Notes: generated by a model from the sequence alone, not told the origin. Counted from the first letter of the stretch, positions 20,023-31,773 are shown. The stretch: 64,000 nt of DNA from Sphingomonas sp. PR090111-T3T-6A (GCF_000383095.1 NZ_AORL01000015.1:8-64007), one strand, 5' to 3'. Numbers and translations: made by a program.

Positions 20023-20682
20023 ATGATGCTGCGATTCGCCCTGCTTGCCGCCCTGGTCTCCACCGCTGCCTTCGCGCAGGAGCCTGCCGCCGCGCCGCCT
20101 CCGCCCGCGCCGAAGCCCGCGACGGTGCGCGTCGATCTAGAGACGAGCGAGGGCAGGGTCGTGCTGGAGCTGGAGAAGGAGCGGGCGCCGATCACCACCG
20201 CCAACTTCCTCCGCTATGTCGATCAGAAGCGGCTGAACGGCGTCACCTTCTACCGCGCGACCAAGGTGGCGCCGGGCTATGGCTTCATCCAGGGCGGCCT
20301 GCGCAACGATCCCAAGCGTGTGCTGCCGCCGATCAGGCATGAGCCGACCACCCAGACCGGCCTCACCCACAGCGACGGCACCATCACCATGGCGCGCGCC
20401 GCGCCGGGCACGGCGAACGCGGATTTCGTCATCACCGTCGGCGCCATTCCCTCGATGGACGCCGATCCCAAGCAGCCGGGCGACAATCTCGGCTTCGCGG
20501 CCTTCGGCCATGTCGTCGAGGGGATGGACATCGTCCGCCACATCCTCGACGAGCCGACCTCGCCCACCGAGGGGACGGGCGTGATGAAGGGGCAGTTCCT
20601 CGTGGCGCCGGTGAAGATCGTCTCGGCGCACCGCGAGGCGGCGGCCGCTCAATCCACCCAGTCGAGCCCGATCTCGCGATAG
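20023..20682 (+). CDS. Exported cyclophilin-type peptidyl-prolyl isomerase
   Basis: 219 residues. A signal peptide (MMLRFALLAALVSTAAFAQ) predicts a periplasmic location. A proline-rich linker follows, then a cyclophilin domain beginning VRVDLETSEGRVVLELEKE. Conserved NFLRYVD, GFIQGG and FGHVVEGMDIV are present. It catalyses cis-trans isomerisation of proline peptide bonds in exported proteins. The start is ATG 20023; a TTG six bases earlier is possible. Its 3' end overlaps the convergent era gene by 34 bases. Confidence 0.92.
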   Translation: MMLRFALLAALVSTAAFAQEPAAAPPPPAPKPATVRVDLETSEGRVVLELEKERAPITTANFLRYVDQKRLNGVTFYRATKVAPGYGFIQGGLRNDPKRVLPPIRHEPTTQTGLTHSDGTITMARAAPGTANADFVITVGAIPSMDADPKQPGDNLGFAAFGHVVEGMDIVRHILDEPTSPTEGTGVMKGQFLVAPVKIVSAHREAAAAQSTQSSPISR

Positions 20683-21542
20683 AGGCTGCGATCCTCCTCC
20701 CAGTCGGGCTTGACCTTGACGTGGAGGAAGAGGTGGACCTTGCGGCCGAGCAGCGGCGCCAGCTCGGCGCGCGCGCGGCTGCCGATCTCGCGCAGACGCG
20801 AGCCTTTGGCGCCGAGCACGATCGCCTTCTGGCTGTCTCGCGCGACGAGGATCTGCTGGTGGATCGCGACCGAGCCGTCGCCGCGCTCCTCGTACTTTTC
20901 GGTCTCGACCGCGCAGGCATAGGGCAGCTCGGCGTGGAGCTGGAGATAGAGCTGCTCGCGCGTCACCTCGGCAGCGAGCATCCGGTCGGTCGCGTCGGAG
21001 ACCTGATCCTCGGGGAAGTGCCAAGGCCCTTCGTGGACGCGCTGGGCGAGATGCGCCTTCAAGTCCGCCACGCCGTCGCCGGTGGAGGCGGAGACCATCA
21101 TGATCGCCTCGGGGTTCAGTCGTTCGTGCAGCGCGGAGGCGAGGGCGAGAAGCTCGCCCTTGGGCGTCACGTCCACCTTGTTGAGGATGACCAGCTTGGG
21201 CTCGCGGCGGGTGGCGATAGCTTCGATCAGCGGCTCGATGCGGCGGGTCATGCCGGTCTTGGCATCGATCACGAAGAGGATCAGGTCCGCGTCCTGCGCG
21301 CCTTCCCAAGCGGCGGCGACCATCGCGCGGTCCAGCCGGCGCTTGGGATCGAAGATGCCGGGCGTGTCGACCAGCAGGATCTGGCTCTCGCCCTCGATGG
21401 CGATGCCCATCAGGCGGACGCGCGTGGTCTGCGCCTTGGGGCTGACGATCGCGACCTTCTGGCCGACGAGCGCGTTGACGAGGGTGGACTTGCCCGCATT
21501 GGGCGCGCCGACGACGGCGACCAGGCCGCACCGTTCGGTCAT
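20649..21542 (-). CDS. era: GTPase Era
   Basis: 297 residues, essential GTPase that binds 16S rRNA and helps assemble the 30S subunit. G1 GAPNAGKS (12-19), G3 DTPG, G4 NKVD, then a C-terminal KH domain (about 205-290). It starts with ATGA overlapping the rnc stop by 4 bases, giving the operon lepB-rnc-era, a very common arrangement. The 3' end overlaps the cyclophilin gene on the other strand. Confidence 0.97.
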   Translation of the reverse strand: MTERCGLVAVVGAPNAGKSTLVNALVGQKVAIVSPKAQTTRVRLMGIAIEGESQILLVDTPGIFDPKRRLDRAMVAAAWEGAQDADLILFVIDAKTGMTRRIEPLIEAIATRREPKLVILNKVDVTPKGELLALASALHERLNPEAIMMVSASTGDGVADLKAHLAQRVHEGPWHFPEDQVSDATDRMLAAEVTREQLYLQLHAELPYACAVETEKYEERGDGSVAIHQQILVARDSQKAIVLGAKGSRLREIGSRARAELAPLLGRKVHLFLHVKVKPDWEEDRSLYREIGLDWVD

Positions 21543-22207
21543 GACTTCAATTCCTTGAGAAGAGCGCGGGCGGCCTCGGTCTCGGCCTCCTGCTTGGACG
21601 ATCCGTTCCCCTCGGCCGAGGCGCGGCCGGGGATTTCGACGGTGACGGTGAAGGTGGGGGCATGGTGCGGCCCCGATTTGCGCGCGATCGCATAGACCGG
21701 CGGGCGCCACTGCTTGGCGGCGGCGAACTCCTGAAGCTCGGCCTTGGGATGCTTGGGTGCGGCGTTCTGCTTGAGCACGCGATCGCCCCACGCCTTGCGG
21801 ACGAAGGCGCGCGCGCCCTCCAGTCCGGCTTCGAGGAAGACCGCGCCGATCAGCGCCTCCACCACGTCGCCCAGCACATAGGTGCTGAACTGCGCCCCGT
21901 CGTCGCGCGCCTGCTTGCCGAGGCGCAGATGCGGGCCGACGCCAATCTCCTTGCCGATCTCGGCGCAGGTCTCGCCGGAGACGAGCGCGTTGAGGCGGCG
22001 CGAGAGGCTGCCCTCGGGTTCCTTCGGGAACTGCGCATAGAGCCACTCGCCCATGACGAGGCCGAGCACGCGGTCGCCGAGAAACTCCAGCCGCTGATAG
22101 CTCTCGCCGGCATGGCTCGAATGGGTGAGGGCGGAGAGGAAACGCTCAGGCGCCTCAGGGCGATGGCCGAGCGTCTGTTCCAACCAGAGAAGAAGATCGT
22201 CGCTCAC
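21539..22207 (-). CDS. rnc: Ribonuclease III
   Basis: 222 residues. It cleaves double-stranded RNA in rRNA maturation and mRNA turnover. The RNase III signature RLEFLGDRVLG (39-49) is intact apart from R for the usual S, and the second acidic cluster is in LGDVVEALIGAVFLEAG. A double-stranded RNA-binding domain fills the last 70 residues. The start is GTG 22207, whose GTGA overlaps the lepB stop. An open frame runs further upstream into lepB but is out of frame with that gene and unsupported. Confidence 0.95.
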   Translation of the reverse strand: MSDDLLLWLEQTLGHRPEAPERFLSALTHSSHAGESYQRLEFLGDRVLGLVMGEWLYAQFPKEPEGSLSRRLNALVSGETCAEIGKEIGVGPHLRLGKQARDDGAQFSTYVLGDVVEALIGAVFLEAGLEGARAFVRKAWGDRVLKQNAAPKHPKAELQEFAAAKQWRPPVYAIARKSGPHHAPTFTVTVEIPGRASAEGNGSSKQEAETEAARALLKELKS

Positions 22208-23055
22208 TGGAAACCGTGCCCGATGCGCGCCGGCCGCATCGCGTGCAGCCAGCTCCTGGGGTTCAGCCAGCGGGCCGAACCGTTGGTGGAAAAGATGGTC
22301 ACGATAGCACGGCCTTCGAGATTCTCGGCGGGCACCAGCCCGACGCCGCCGCCCGGCGCCGCGGCGAAGCGGCTGTCCGCCGACATATCCCGGTTGTCGC
22401 CCATCATGAAATAATGGCCGGCGGGGACGGTGATGACAGGCGTGTCGTCCTGCGGCGTCTCGCCCTGATCGAGAACGTCGTAGCTGATGCCGTTCGGCAA
22501 CGTCTCGCGATAGCGGGGGAAGCGGCAGATACGGCGGCCCTCCGGGTCGGCACCGGCGCCATAGGGCACCTGCACGTCCGGGATGGAGCTGCATTCGGTG
22601 TTGGCGGCCATCGGCACGATGAAGTCCGCGATGCGGACCTTGGGCACGGCCTTGCCATTCAGCCACAGCACGCCATGGCGCATCTGGATGCGATCGCCCG
22701 GAAGCCCGATCAGCCGCTTGATATAGTCCGCCTTGTCGTCCGGCGGCGCGCGGAAGACGACGACATCGCCCCGCTCCGGCGCGCGGCCCAGCAGACGGCC
22801 GTGCGGGCTGGCCGGCGTCCAGGGCAGGCTGAAGCGGGACCAGCCATAGGGCCATTTCGCGACCAGCAGATAATCGCCCACCAAAAGACGCGGCATCATC
22901 GATTCCGACGGGATGCTGCGCGGCATCACCACGAAGGAGCGCAGCCCCAGCGCCAGCGCGGCCACCGCCAAGACGAAACGGATCGCGCCCCACCAGTCAT
23001 GGGACGAGCGGGGGGAACGGGCGGAGTCGAGCGCGGTCGATGAAGTGGCAGGCAC
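22204..23055 (-). CDS. lepB: Signal peptidase I
   Basis: 283 residues, inner-membrane serine protease that removes signal peptides. One N-terminal membrane helix (about 25-45) lies before the catalytic Ser52 (PSESMMP). Catalytic Lys113 is in DYIKRLIGLPGD, and the C-terminal GDNRDMSADSR box is present. It is first in lepB-rnc-era, all joined by 4-base overlaps. The gene is divergent from gorA with 132 bases between. Confidence 0.96.
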   Translation of the reverse strand: MPATSSTALDSARSPRSSHDWWGAIRFVLAVAALALGLRSFVVMPRSIPSESMMPRLLVGDYLLVAKWPYGWSRFSLPWTPASPHGRLLGRAPERGDVVVFRAPPDDKADYIKRLIGLPGDRIQMRHGVLWLNGKAVPKVRIADFIVPMAANTECSSIPDVQVPYGAGADPEGRRICRFPRYRETLPNGISYDVLDQGETPQDDTPVITVPAGHYFMMGDNRDMSADSRFAAAPGGGVGLVPAENLEGRAIVTIFSTNGSARWLNPRSWLHAMRPARIGHGFQ

Positions 23056-23187
23056 GAAAGGGCTTTGCGGAACCGGCGGGTCGAGGTCAAGCCGCGCAGA
23101 CGGTCGATGTCTGTGATGATGAGAAGCGATTGGCGGAAGCCGAAACGAAAGCTACATCGCGCCCACCACCCCAAGGAGCCTGATGCC

Positions 23188-24534
23188 ATGTCCGATCATG
23201 ATTTCGACCTGTTCGTGATTGGCGGCGGTTCGGGCGGCGTCCGCGCGGCGCGCATCTCGGCGGCGCACGGCGCGAAGGTGGCGATGGCGGAGGAATATCG
23301 CGTCGGCGGCACCTGCGTGATCCGCGGCTGCGTGCCCAAGAAGCTGCTGATCTACGGCGCGCATTTCGCCGAGGATCTGAAGGACGCCAAGCGTTTCGGC
23401 TGGCAGGTGCCGGAATGCGGGTTCGACTGGACGGTGCTGCGCGACAATGTGCTCGCCGACGTCGACCGGCTGGAAGGGCTCTACCAGAATACGCTCGACA
23501 GCCATGGCGTGCAGGTCTTCCACCAGCGCGCCGTCGTCACCGGCCCGAACGAGGTGCAGCTTGCGGACGGCACGCGCCACACCGCGCGCATCATCCTGAT
23601 CGCGACCGGCGCGCGGCCGGCCATCCCCGATTTCCCCGGCGCCGAGCACGGCATCACCTCCAACGAGGCTTTCCATCTCGATAGCGTGCCGAAGCGCATC
23701 TCGATCGCAGGCGGCGGCTATATCGCCAACGAGTTCGCCGGCATCTTCAACGAGTTCGGCGCTAAGGTGACGATCATCAACCGCGGCGGCGAGATCTTGC
23801 GCCACTATGACGACAGCGTGCGCGACCGCTTGCTCCAGATCTCGATCAAGAAGGGCATCGACTTCCGCTTCCACGCACCGTTCGAGAAGGTGGAGAAGAA
23901 AGCGGACGGCACGCTCACCATCCACGTCACCGGCCACGATCCGATCGAAGCCGACCTGCTGATGTTCGCGACCGGCCGCCTGCCCAACAGCGAAGGGCTC
24001 GGCCTCGAAGCGCTGGGCGTCGAGATGGGCGAGCGGGGCGCGATCAAGGTGGACGGGGACAGCCGCACCAACGTGCCCTCGATCTTCGCGGTAGGCGACG
24101 TCACCGACCGCGTGCAGCTTACCCCGGTGGCGATCCGCGAGGGTCAGGCCTTCGCCGACACGCAGTTCGGCGGCACTCCGCGCCGTGTGGACTATGGCTG
24201 CATCCCGTCGGCGGTGTTCAGCCATCCGCCGATCGCGGCCGTGGGCCTCACGGAATCGCAGGCGCGCAACAAGTACGGCACCGTCAAGATCTACACATCG
24301 GACTTCCGGCCGATGAAGAACGTGCTCGCCAATCGCGACGAGCGCGCACTCTACAAGATGGTGTGCGATTCCACGACCAACCGGGTGCTCGGCCTGCACA
24401 TGATCGGGCCGGACGCGCCGGAAATCCTCCAGGCGGCGGCGGTGGCGGTGAAGGCCGGCCTCACCAAGTCGCAGTTCGATGATACGGTGGCGCTGCATCC
24501 GACCATGTCGGAAGAGCTGGTGCTGCTGAAATAA
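23188..24534 (+). CDS. gorA: Glutathione-disulfide reductase
   Basis: 448 residues, FAD flavoenzyme that regenerates reduced glutathione with NADPH. FAD site GGGSGGVRAAR, redox-active disulfide GGTCVIRGCVPKK, and the second Rossmann AGGGYIANEFAG. An arginine after the second strand (INRGGEILR) supports NADPH preference. The C-terminal dimer-interface motif HPTMSEE carries the active-site His. ATG 23188 is supported by CAAGGAG 10 bases upstream. It partners functionally with the peroxidase at 16148. Confidence 0.95.
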   Translation: MSDHDFDLFVIGGGSGGVRAARISAAHGAKVAMAEEYRVGGTCVIRGCVPKKLLIYGAHFAEDLKDAKRFGWQVPECGFDWTVLRDNVLADVDRLEGLYQNTLDSHGVQVFHQRAVVTGPNEVQLADGTRHTARIILIATGARPAIPDFPGAEHGITSNEAFHLDSVPKRISIAGGGYIANEFAGIFNEFGAKVTIINRGGEILRHYDDSVRDRLLQISIKKGIDFRFHAPFEKVEKKADGTLTIHVTGHDPIEADLLMFATGRLPNSEGLGLEALGVEMGERGAIKVDGDSRTNVPSIFAVGDVTDRVQLTPVAIREGQAFADTQFGGTPRRVDYGCIPSAVFSHPPIAAVGLTESQARNKYGTVKIYTSDFRPMKNVLANRDERALYKMVCDSTTNRVLGLHMIGPDAPEILQAAAVAVKAGLTKSQFDDTVALHPTMSEELVLLK

Positions 24535-24543
24535 GCATTGGCG

Positions 24544-24567
24544 GGCCGGCGCTGGGCGGCGCCGGCC
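24544..24567. terminator. GC hairpin between gorA and a convergent gene
   Basis: A perfect 9-bp GC stem (24544-24552 with 24559-24567) and a 6-base loop lie in the 48-base gap between two convergent stops. No T-tract is seen. Its position suggests a bidirectional terminator. Confidence 0.5.
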
Positions 24568-24582
24568 TCGCGGGCCCGTGGC

Positions 24583-25086
24583 TTATTCGGGGCCGTCGCA
24601 GGCGTCGATGTTGCCCGCCTCGCAGGCGTCCGCGCGGGCGCGCCAGTTGGCGATGCGCTGGGCATAGCGCTGCCGGGCATAGCGATAGTCGTCCATCGCC
24701 CGGTCGTGCGCGGCAAGCTCCGCCTGATATTGCGCCTGCTCGCGCGAATAGGCGCTGGAGCGCGTGCCGGGGCTGCGGGCCGGGCGCGTGTTGGCATTGC
24801 GGTTGAGCTGCGCCGTATAGGCGCGGTCGGCGCGGTGGGCGGCGTCGTTGGGCGTGCCCTCGTCGACCTGATCCGCGCGGGCATAGGGCTTGGGCGTCAC
24901 CCAGTGCGACGATGCGCCCCGATCGGCATCCTCGCGGGCGTCGGCGGTGCCGTAGCTGTCGTAATAGCCGCCGGCCTGCGGCGGCTCTCCGTCGTCATAG
25001 GACGGCATCGGCCGGCCGGACTGGGCGTGCGCGGCGCCGCTGAGGGCGGCGGTGGCGATCAGGGCGACGAAAAGCGTGCGGGTCAC
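24583..25086 (-). CDS. Hypothetical exported protein
   Basis: 167 residues. A clear signal peptide ends near AHAQ (about residue 22). The mature part is polar and low in hydrophobics, rich in Tyr, Arg, Ala and Asp. A helical charged segment (about 110-150) is followed by a C-terminal pair of cysteines (ACEAGNIDACDGPE) that could form a disulfide. I recognise no family. It stands between gorA and acs and faces the former. It is plausibly a periplasmic protein; function unknown. Confidence 0.75.
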   Translation of the reverse strand: MTRTLFVALIATAALSGAAHAQSGRPMPSYDDGEPPQAGGYYDSYGTADAREDADRGASSHWVTPKPYARADQVDEGTPNDAAHRADRAYTAQLNRNANTRPARSPGTRSSAYSREQAQYQAELAAHDRAMDDYRYARQRYAQRIANWRARADACEAGNIDACDGPE

Positions 25087-25205
25087 CGGGCGTCTTTCTG
25101 CTGGAGTGCGACGCGTCAGCTATCGTTCATCGACTGACAACCGGCTGAACGGCGCCGGCTGAGCGCTTCGACTCGTCGCATCGCCGGCCGTTCCCGGCGG
25201 CTCCA

Positions 25206-27107
<1,902 letters not shown>

Positions 27108-27246
27108 CCGGCTCTCTCCATCCATGCTTGGGGCGCTTGTGGTCAATGCCGCCCGGCCGCGCAAGTGGGGTGAAAGGAGGATGGCGACGTTGCGAAGAGG
27201 TGTCGCCATGCTATCGCCTAGCCGGAAAGATATCGAAGGGGGCCTT

Positions 27247-29166
27247 GTGCGCTATCGTCTCGTTGCGTGTTCCATGTTGCTGGCATCCGCGGCTCCGGCC
27301 ATCGCCCAGCCGCTCCACCAGTTCGCAGGTCTGGCCTTCGCGCGGGCCGGCGATCGCATCGCCACCGTCGACAGCGCCAACGAGCCCGATGCGGCCACCG
27401 AGGCACGCGGCATCATCGTGCTGCGCGAGGCGGCGACGGGACGGGTGCTCTCGCGCCTCGATCCGTGCGCGGCCTGCTCCTACAGCGGCCTGAGCTTCGG
27501 CCCGGCGGGGCAGCTCGCCTTCATCGCGCGGGACCGCAAGGCCGGCACCGCCACGCTGATGCTCCACGATGCCGCCGGCGCGCGGAAGCTCGCCAGCGTC
27601 GACGGCCTCGCCGCGGAGCCGCGCTGGTCGCCCGACGGCAAGAGCATCGCGATCCTCGCCACGGTCGGCGCGCGCAAGGAGACCGGCGCCACCCAGGCCG
27701 GCGCGCGGGAGGTCGGCGAGATCGGCGAGGCCAATGACGAGCAGCGCATCGCCATCGTGGCGCTCGCGGGCGGGGCGCTCCGCCTCGTCTCGCCGGCCGA
27801 CCGCTTCGTCTACGAATATGACTGGACGCCCGACGGCAAGGGCTTCGTCGCGACCACCGCCAAGGGCAATGGCGATGCCAACTGGTGGGTCGCGACCATC
27901 GACGCGATTGACGCGAAGACCGGCGCCGTCCGCACCATCACCGCGCCGGGCGTGCAGGCGAACTTCCCGCGCGTCTCGCCCGATGGGCGGACGGTGGCGT
28001 TCATCGGCGGCCTGATGAGCGATTTCGGCTCGGTCGGCGGCGATGTCTGGACGGTGCCTTTCGCGGGCAGCGCTCCGCGCAACGCGACGCCGGGCTACAA
28101 GGGCAGCTTCACCTCGCTCGACTGGGACGCGCGCGGGCTCCATGCCACCGCGCTCAAGGGCGATCAGGCGGTGATCGTCGAGATCGATCCGGCCAAGGGC
28201 GCGGGCGAGGCTGTCTGGTCGGCGGGTGTCAGCCTCTCAGCGGGCGACGGCCGCGTCGCTTATTCGCAGAACGGCCTGATCGCGACGGTCGCGCAGGATT
28301 ACGAGCACGGCCCCGCCATCTTCGCCGGCCCGGCTTCGCATCCGGCGCAGATCAGCCACGACAATGACGGCTATAAGCCGATCGTCGTCGCCCGCAGCCT
28401 GACGTGGAAGAGCGAGGGCAAGGACGTGCAGGGCTGGCTCCTCGCGCCGAAGGGCGCGGCGTGGAGCGGCCCGGCCAGCCAGCCGATGATCACGGTCGTC
28501 CATGGCGGCCCGGCGGCGGCCTCGATCCCGCAGTTCGTCTGGCAGGGCACGACCTCGGCGCTGATCGGCGCGGGCTACTGGCTGTTCTACCCCAATCCGC
28601 GCGGCAGCTACGGGCAGGGCGAGGCCTTCACCGCCGCCAACAAGCGCGACTTCGGCGGCGGCGACCTGCGCGACATCCTCGCCGGCATCGACGCCGTGGA
28701 GAAGGGCGCGCCGATCGACGACAACCGCCTCGGCCTGATGGGCGGCTCCTATGGCGGCTTCATGTCGATGTGGGCCAACACCCAGACGCATCGCTTCAAG
28801 GCGATCCACGCCGCGGCCGGCCTCTCCAACTGGATCAGTTATTACGGCACCAACGGTATCAACACATGGATGACACCTTTCTTCGGCAAGACGATGTACG
28901 AGGACCAGGCGGCCTACTGGGACGTCTCGGCGATCAAGTATATCAACCAGGCGAAGACCCCGACGCTCATCACGGTGGGAGAACGGGACATCGAAGTGCC
29001 GCCCACCCAGTCGATCGAATATTGGAACGGGCTGAAGGCGATGGGCGTTGCCACCAGCCTCGTCATCTATCCTGACGAGGGCCATGGCATCCGCAACCCG
29101 GCGCACGTCGCCGACGTCCGCCGGCGTTCCGTGGAATGGTTCGACCGTTACCTGAAGGGACATTGA
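27247..29166 (+). CDS. S9-family prolyl oligopeptidase-type serine peptidase
   Basis: About 639 residues. A signal peptide (about 1-20, ending PAIAQ) predicts a periplasmic enzyme. An N-terminal seven-bladed propeller-like region with WSPDGKSIA-type repeats precedes a C-terminal alpha/beta-hydrolase. The catalytic triad is Ser501 in GGSYGGFM, Asp581 in GERDIEVP and His613 in EGHGI. Such dipeptidyl-peptidase/acylaminoacyl-peptidase relatives trim short peptides. The GTG start at 27247 is chosen because GAAGGGGGG directly precedes it and the signal peptide then begins cleanly. In-frame ATGs at 27181 and 27208 are less likely. galE begins 4 bases after its stop. Confidence 0.88.
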   Translation: MRYRLVACSMLLASAAPAIAQPLHQFAGLAFARAGDRIATVDSANEPDAATEARGIIVLREAATGRVLSRLDPCAACSYSGLSFGPAGQLAFIARDRKAGTATLMLHDAAGARKLASVDGLAAEPRWSPDGKSIAILATVGARKETGATQAGAREVGEIGEANDEQRIAIVALAGGALRLVSPADRFVYEYDWTPDGKGFVATTAKGNGDANWWVATIDAIDAKTGAVRTITAPGVQANFPRVSPDGRTVAFIGGLMSDFGSVGGDVWTVPFAGSAPRNATPGYKGSFTSLDWDARGLHATALKGDQAVIVEIDPAKGAGEAVWSAGVSLSAGDGRVAYSQNGLIATVAQDYEHGPAIFAGPASHPAQISHDNDGYKPIVVARSLTWKSEGKDVQGWLLAPKGAAWSGPASQPMITVVHGGPAAASIPQFVWQGTTSALIGAGYWLFYPNPRGSYGQGEAFTAANKRDFGGGDLRDILAGIDAVEKGAPIDDNRLGLMGGSYGGFMSMWANTQTHRFKAIHAAAGLSNWISYYGTNGINTWMTPFFGKTMYEDQAAYWDVSAIKYINQAKTPTLITVGERDIEVPPTQSIEYWNGLKAMGVATSLVIYPDEGHGIRNPAHVADVRRRSVEWFDRYLKGH

Positions 29167-29170
29167 TCTT

Positions 29171-30181
29171 ATGACGACGACGCGCTTTCCCGTGCTCGTG
29201 ACGGGCGGTGCCGGCTATATCGGCAGCCATGCCGTGCTGGCCCTCCTCGACGCCGGTTGGCCTGTGGTGGTGCTCGACAATCTCGTCACCGGCTTTCGCT
29301 GGGCGGTGGACGGGCGAGCTGTGTTCGTCGAAGGCGATGTGGGGGATGCGGCGCTCGTCGGCCGCACCCTCGCGGAGCATGACATCGGCGCCATCATGCA
29401 CTTCGCGGGTTCGGTCGTCGTCCCCGAGTCCGTCGAGAACCCGCTGAAATATTACGGGAACAACACCGCCAACAGCCGCACGCTGATCGAGGCGGCGGTG
29501 GCGGGCGGGGTCGCTCACTTCATCTTCTCGTCGACCGCCGCGACCTACGGCATCCCCGACGAGAGCCCCGTCCGCGAGATGACGCCGACGCGGCCGATCA
29601 ACCCTTATGGCATGTCCAAGCTGATGACCGAGATCATGCTGAAGGACACCGCCGCCGCGCACCCGATCAACTATTGCGCGCTGCGTTACTTCAACGTGGC
29701 GGGCGCCGATCCGCAGGGCCGCGCCGGTCAGGCGACGGCGGGCGCCACCCACCTCATCAAGGTAGCGGGCGAGGCGGCGACCGGAAAACGTAGCCATGTC
29801 AGCGTGTTCGGAACCGATTATGACACGCCGGATGGAACGGGCGTGCGCGATTACATCCACGTCTCCGATCTCGCGGCAGCACATCTGCTGGCGCTGGAGG
29901 CGCTGATCGCGGACCCCAAGAAGAGCCACACGCTCAACTGCGGCTATGGCCGGGGCTTCTCGGTGCTGGAGGTGCTCGATGCGGTCGAGAAAGCGGCGGG
30001 CTGCCCGATCGAGCGCCGCATGGAATCGCGCCGCGCGGGCGACCCGGACTCGCTGGTGGCGGCCAACGACGCGATCGTCGCGGCCTTCGGCTGGCAACCG
30101 CGTCATGCCGATCTCGACACCATCGTCGCCCATGCGCTGGCGTGGGAGCGCGGGCTGGAAGAGCGTCGCCAGCACGCCTGA
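29171..30181 (+). CDS. galE: UDP-glucose 4-epimerase
   Basis: 336 residues, short-chain dehydrogenase fold. It interconverts UDP-glucose and UDP-galactose using bound NAD. NAD motif GGAGYIGSH near the N-terminus, catalytic Tyr-x3-Lys in NPYGMSKLM, and family stretches FSSTAATYG and LRYFNVAGADP. The latter is characteristic of GalE rather than of the UDP-glucuronate epimerases, one of which follows. It is the first of a run of sugar-nucleotide genes leading to the glycan locus. A GC hairpin lies downstream at 30209-30240. Confidence 0.94.
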   Translation: MTTTRFPVLVTGGAGYIGSHAVLALLDAGWPVVVLDNLVTGFRWAVDGRAVFVEGDVGDAALVGRTLAEHDIGAIMHFAGSVVVPESVENPLKYYGNNTANSRTLIEAAVAGGVAHFIFSSTAATYGIPDESPVREMTPTRPINPYGMSKLMTEIMLKDTAAAHPINYCALRYFNVAGADPQGRAGQATAGATHLIKVAGEAATGKRSHVSVFGTDYDTPDGTGVRDYIHVSDLAAAHLLALEALIADPKKSHTLNCGYGRGFSVLEVLDAVEKAAGCPIERRMESRRAGDPDSLVAANDAIVAAFGWQPRHADLDTIVAHALAWERGLEERRQHA

Positions 30182-30208
30182 ACGGGCTAGCACCGGAAGA
30201 TCGCGTGA

Positions 30209-30240
30209 CCCCGCTGCCGGCCATGCTATCGGCAGCGGGG
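30209..30240 (+). terminator. Hairpin downstream of galE
   Basis: A perfect 11-bp stem (30209-30219 with 30230-30240) and a 10-base loop lie 27 bases after the galE stop. No T-tract follows. It may terminate galE transcripts or separate them from the next epimerase gene. Confidence 0.5.
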
Positions 30241-30283
30241 GAGCACATCACGCCGCGCGGGCGGGCGAAGGGGATTGGCGCGA

Positions 30284-31297
30284 ATGACCATCATCGTCAC
30301 GGGGGCGGCCGGGTTCATAGGATCGCATGTCTGCCGCCGGCTGATCCGTCGTGGCGAGCATGTGCTCGGGATCGATAATCTCAACGATTATAACCCCGTG
30401 TCGCTGAAACGTGACAGGTTGTCTGCGATCCGGAGTGAGGAGGGCGCGGAAGGGCGCTTCACCTTCCACCATCTCGATTTCGCCGATCATGAGGCGCTGG
30501 AGACGGCGCTGGCCGGCGAATCGATCGATCGCATCGTCCATCTCGGCGCGCAAGCCGGGGTCCGCTACTCGATCCTTAATCCGCGCGCTTATGCCGCCTC
30601 CAATCTCGTCGGCCATCTCAACATCCTGGAGCTGGGGCGGACGCGGCAGGTGAAGCACCTCGTCTACGCCTCATCCTCCTCGGTCTACGGCACGAGCCCG
30701 GACCTGCCCTTCCGGGTCGAGGCGCGCGTCGATTTCCCGATCTCGCTCTATGCGGCCACCAAGAAGTCCGACGAGCTGATGAGCGAGAGCTATGCGCATC
30801 TCTATCGCCTGCCGCAGACGGGGTTGCGCTTCTTCACCGTTTACGGCCCGTGGGGGCGGCCGGACATGGCGGTGTGGGGCTTCACCGACAAGATCCTCTC
30901 GGGCGAGCCGATCGAGGTCTTCAACGGCGGCAACATGCTCCGGGACTTCACCTATATCGACGATATCGTGACCGGCATCCTCGCCGCGCTCGATAACCCG
31001 CCGCCGGACGATGGCGCGGAGAAGGCGGGGGGCAGCCACTCTCCCCATCGCATCTACAATATCGGCAATAACCGCGCGGAAGAGCTAGAGAAACTCATCG
31101 CGCTGATCGAGCAGGCATGCGGCCGCAAGGCGATCCGCATCGAGAAGCCGATGCAGCCCGGCGACGTGCCCGCCACCTATGCGGATCTGACCGCCATCCA
31201 GCGCGATCTCGGCTTCCAGCCGACGACGCCGATCGATGTCGGCATTCCGCTGTGGGTGGACTGGTATCGGGGCTATAGGGCGAAGCGCGCCGCCTGA
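30284..31297 (+). CDS. UDP-glucuronate 4-epimerase-like NAD-dependent epimerase
   Basis: 337 residues, extended SDR. NAD motif GAAGFIGSH, catalytic YAATKKS, and the stretches YGPWGRPDM and RDFTYIDDIV that typify the CapI/LpsL group making UDP-galacturonate from UDP-glucuronate. With ugd nearby at 31813 supplying UDP-glucuronate, that substrate is plausible. Related epimerases acting on other UDP-sugars cannot be excluded. The start is ATG 30284 with GAAGGGGAT upstream, rather than the TTG at 30275. Confidence 0.85.
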   Translation: MTIIVTGAAGFIGSHVCRRLIRRGEHVLGIDNLNDYNPVSLKRDRLSAIRSEEGAEGRFTFHHLDFADHEALETALAGESIDRIVHLGAQAGVRYSILNPRAYAASNLVGHLNILELGRTRQVKHLVYASSSSVYGTSPDLPFRVEARVDFPISLYAATKKSDELMSESYAHLYRLPQTGLRFFTVYGPWGRPDMAVWGFTDKILSGEPIEVFNGGNMLRDFTYIDDIVTGILAALDNPPPDDGAEKAGGSHSPHRIYNIGNNRAEELEKLIALIEQACGRKAIRIEKPMQPGDVPATYADLTAIQRDLGFQPTTPIDVGIPLWVDWYRGYRAKRAA

Positions 31298-31311
31298 GGC
31301 CGGGAGGGACC

Positions 31312-31689
31312 ATGCAGCTGGTCTACGACTATCACGGCATGATCGACTGGATCGTCGCCCGGTCCGGCGAGAGCGACAAGTTCGTCCATGTGCAGGCGGG
31401 GCTCCTCATCTGGTCGCTGACCGCGCTGGTGACGGGACGGCGGCAGGGGAGCGCGCTGCCGCTGGCGGTCGTCTTCGCGGCCGAGATCGGCAACGAGATC
31501 ATGGACCGGCTCTATCTCGGCAACTGGAACTGGCCGGACACGGTGGGCGATGCGGCGGCGACCTGGGCGTGGCCGATCCTGCTCAGCATCTTCCTGTCGA
31601 TGGAGCGCGCCCGCGAGGAGGGCACTGCGTCGCGCTGTCCTATCCCGCATATCGAGAAGGAGGAGGAGGGGCTTCGGCTCCCCTCTTAG
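31312..31689 (+). CDS. Hypothetical small membrane protein
   Basis: 125 residues, about three hydrophobic segments (GLLIWSLTALVTG, LPLAVVFAAEIGNEI, TWAWPILLSIFLSM) and a charged C-terminal tail rich in Glu. GGAGGG lies 4 bases before the ATG, and it follows the epimerase by 14 bases, so it is likely translated as part of that unit. Invariant-looking polar residues inside the membrane part (NEIMDRLYLGNWNWPD) hint at a family, but I do not recognise it. Function unknown. Confidence 0.7.
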   Translation: MQLVYDYHGMIDWIVARSGESDKFVHVQAGLLIWSLTALVTGRRQGSALPLAVVFAAEIGNEIMDRLYLGNWNWPDTVGDAAATWAWPILLSIFLSMERAREEGTASRCPIPHIEKEEEGLRLPS

Positions 31690-31691
31690 CC

Positions 31692-31773
31692 GTCATCCCG
31701 GACTTGATCCGAGATCCCGCTTCTTCTCGGCCACGGCGAAGGCAGCTGGACCCCGGATCAAGTCCGGGGTGAC
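31692..31773. repeat. Inverted palindromic repeat element
   Basis: Two arms of about 20 bases (31692-31711 and 31754-31773) are complementary with one mismatch and flank about 42 bases. The arm starts GTCATCCCGGACTTGATCC. I recognise this as a sequence type dispersed in alphaproteobacterial intergenic regions. It fills the gap between two convergent stops and may act as a terminator. Confidence 0.7.
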
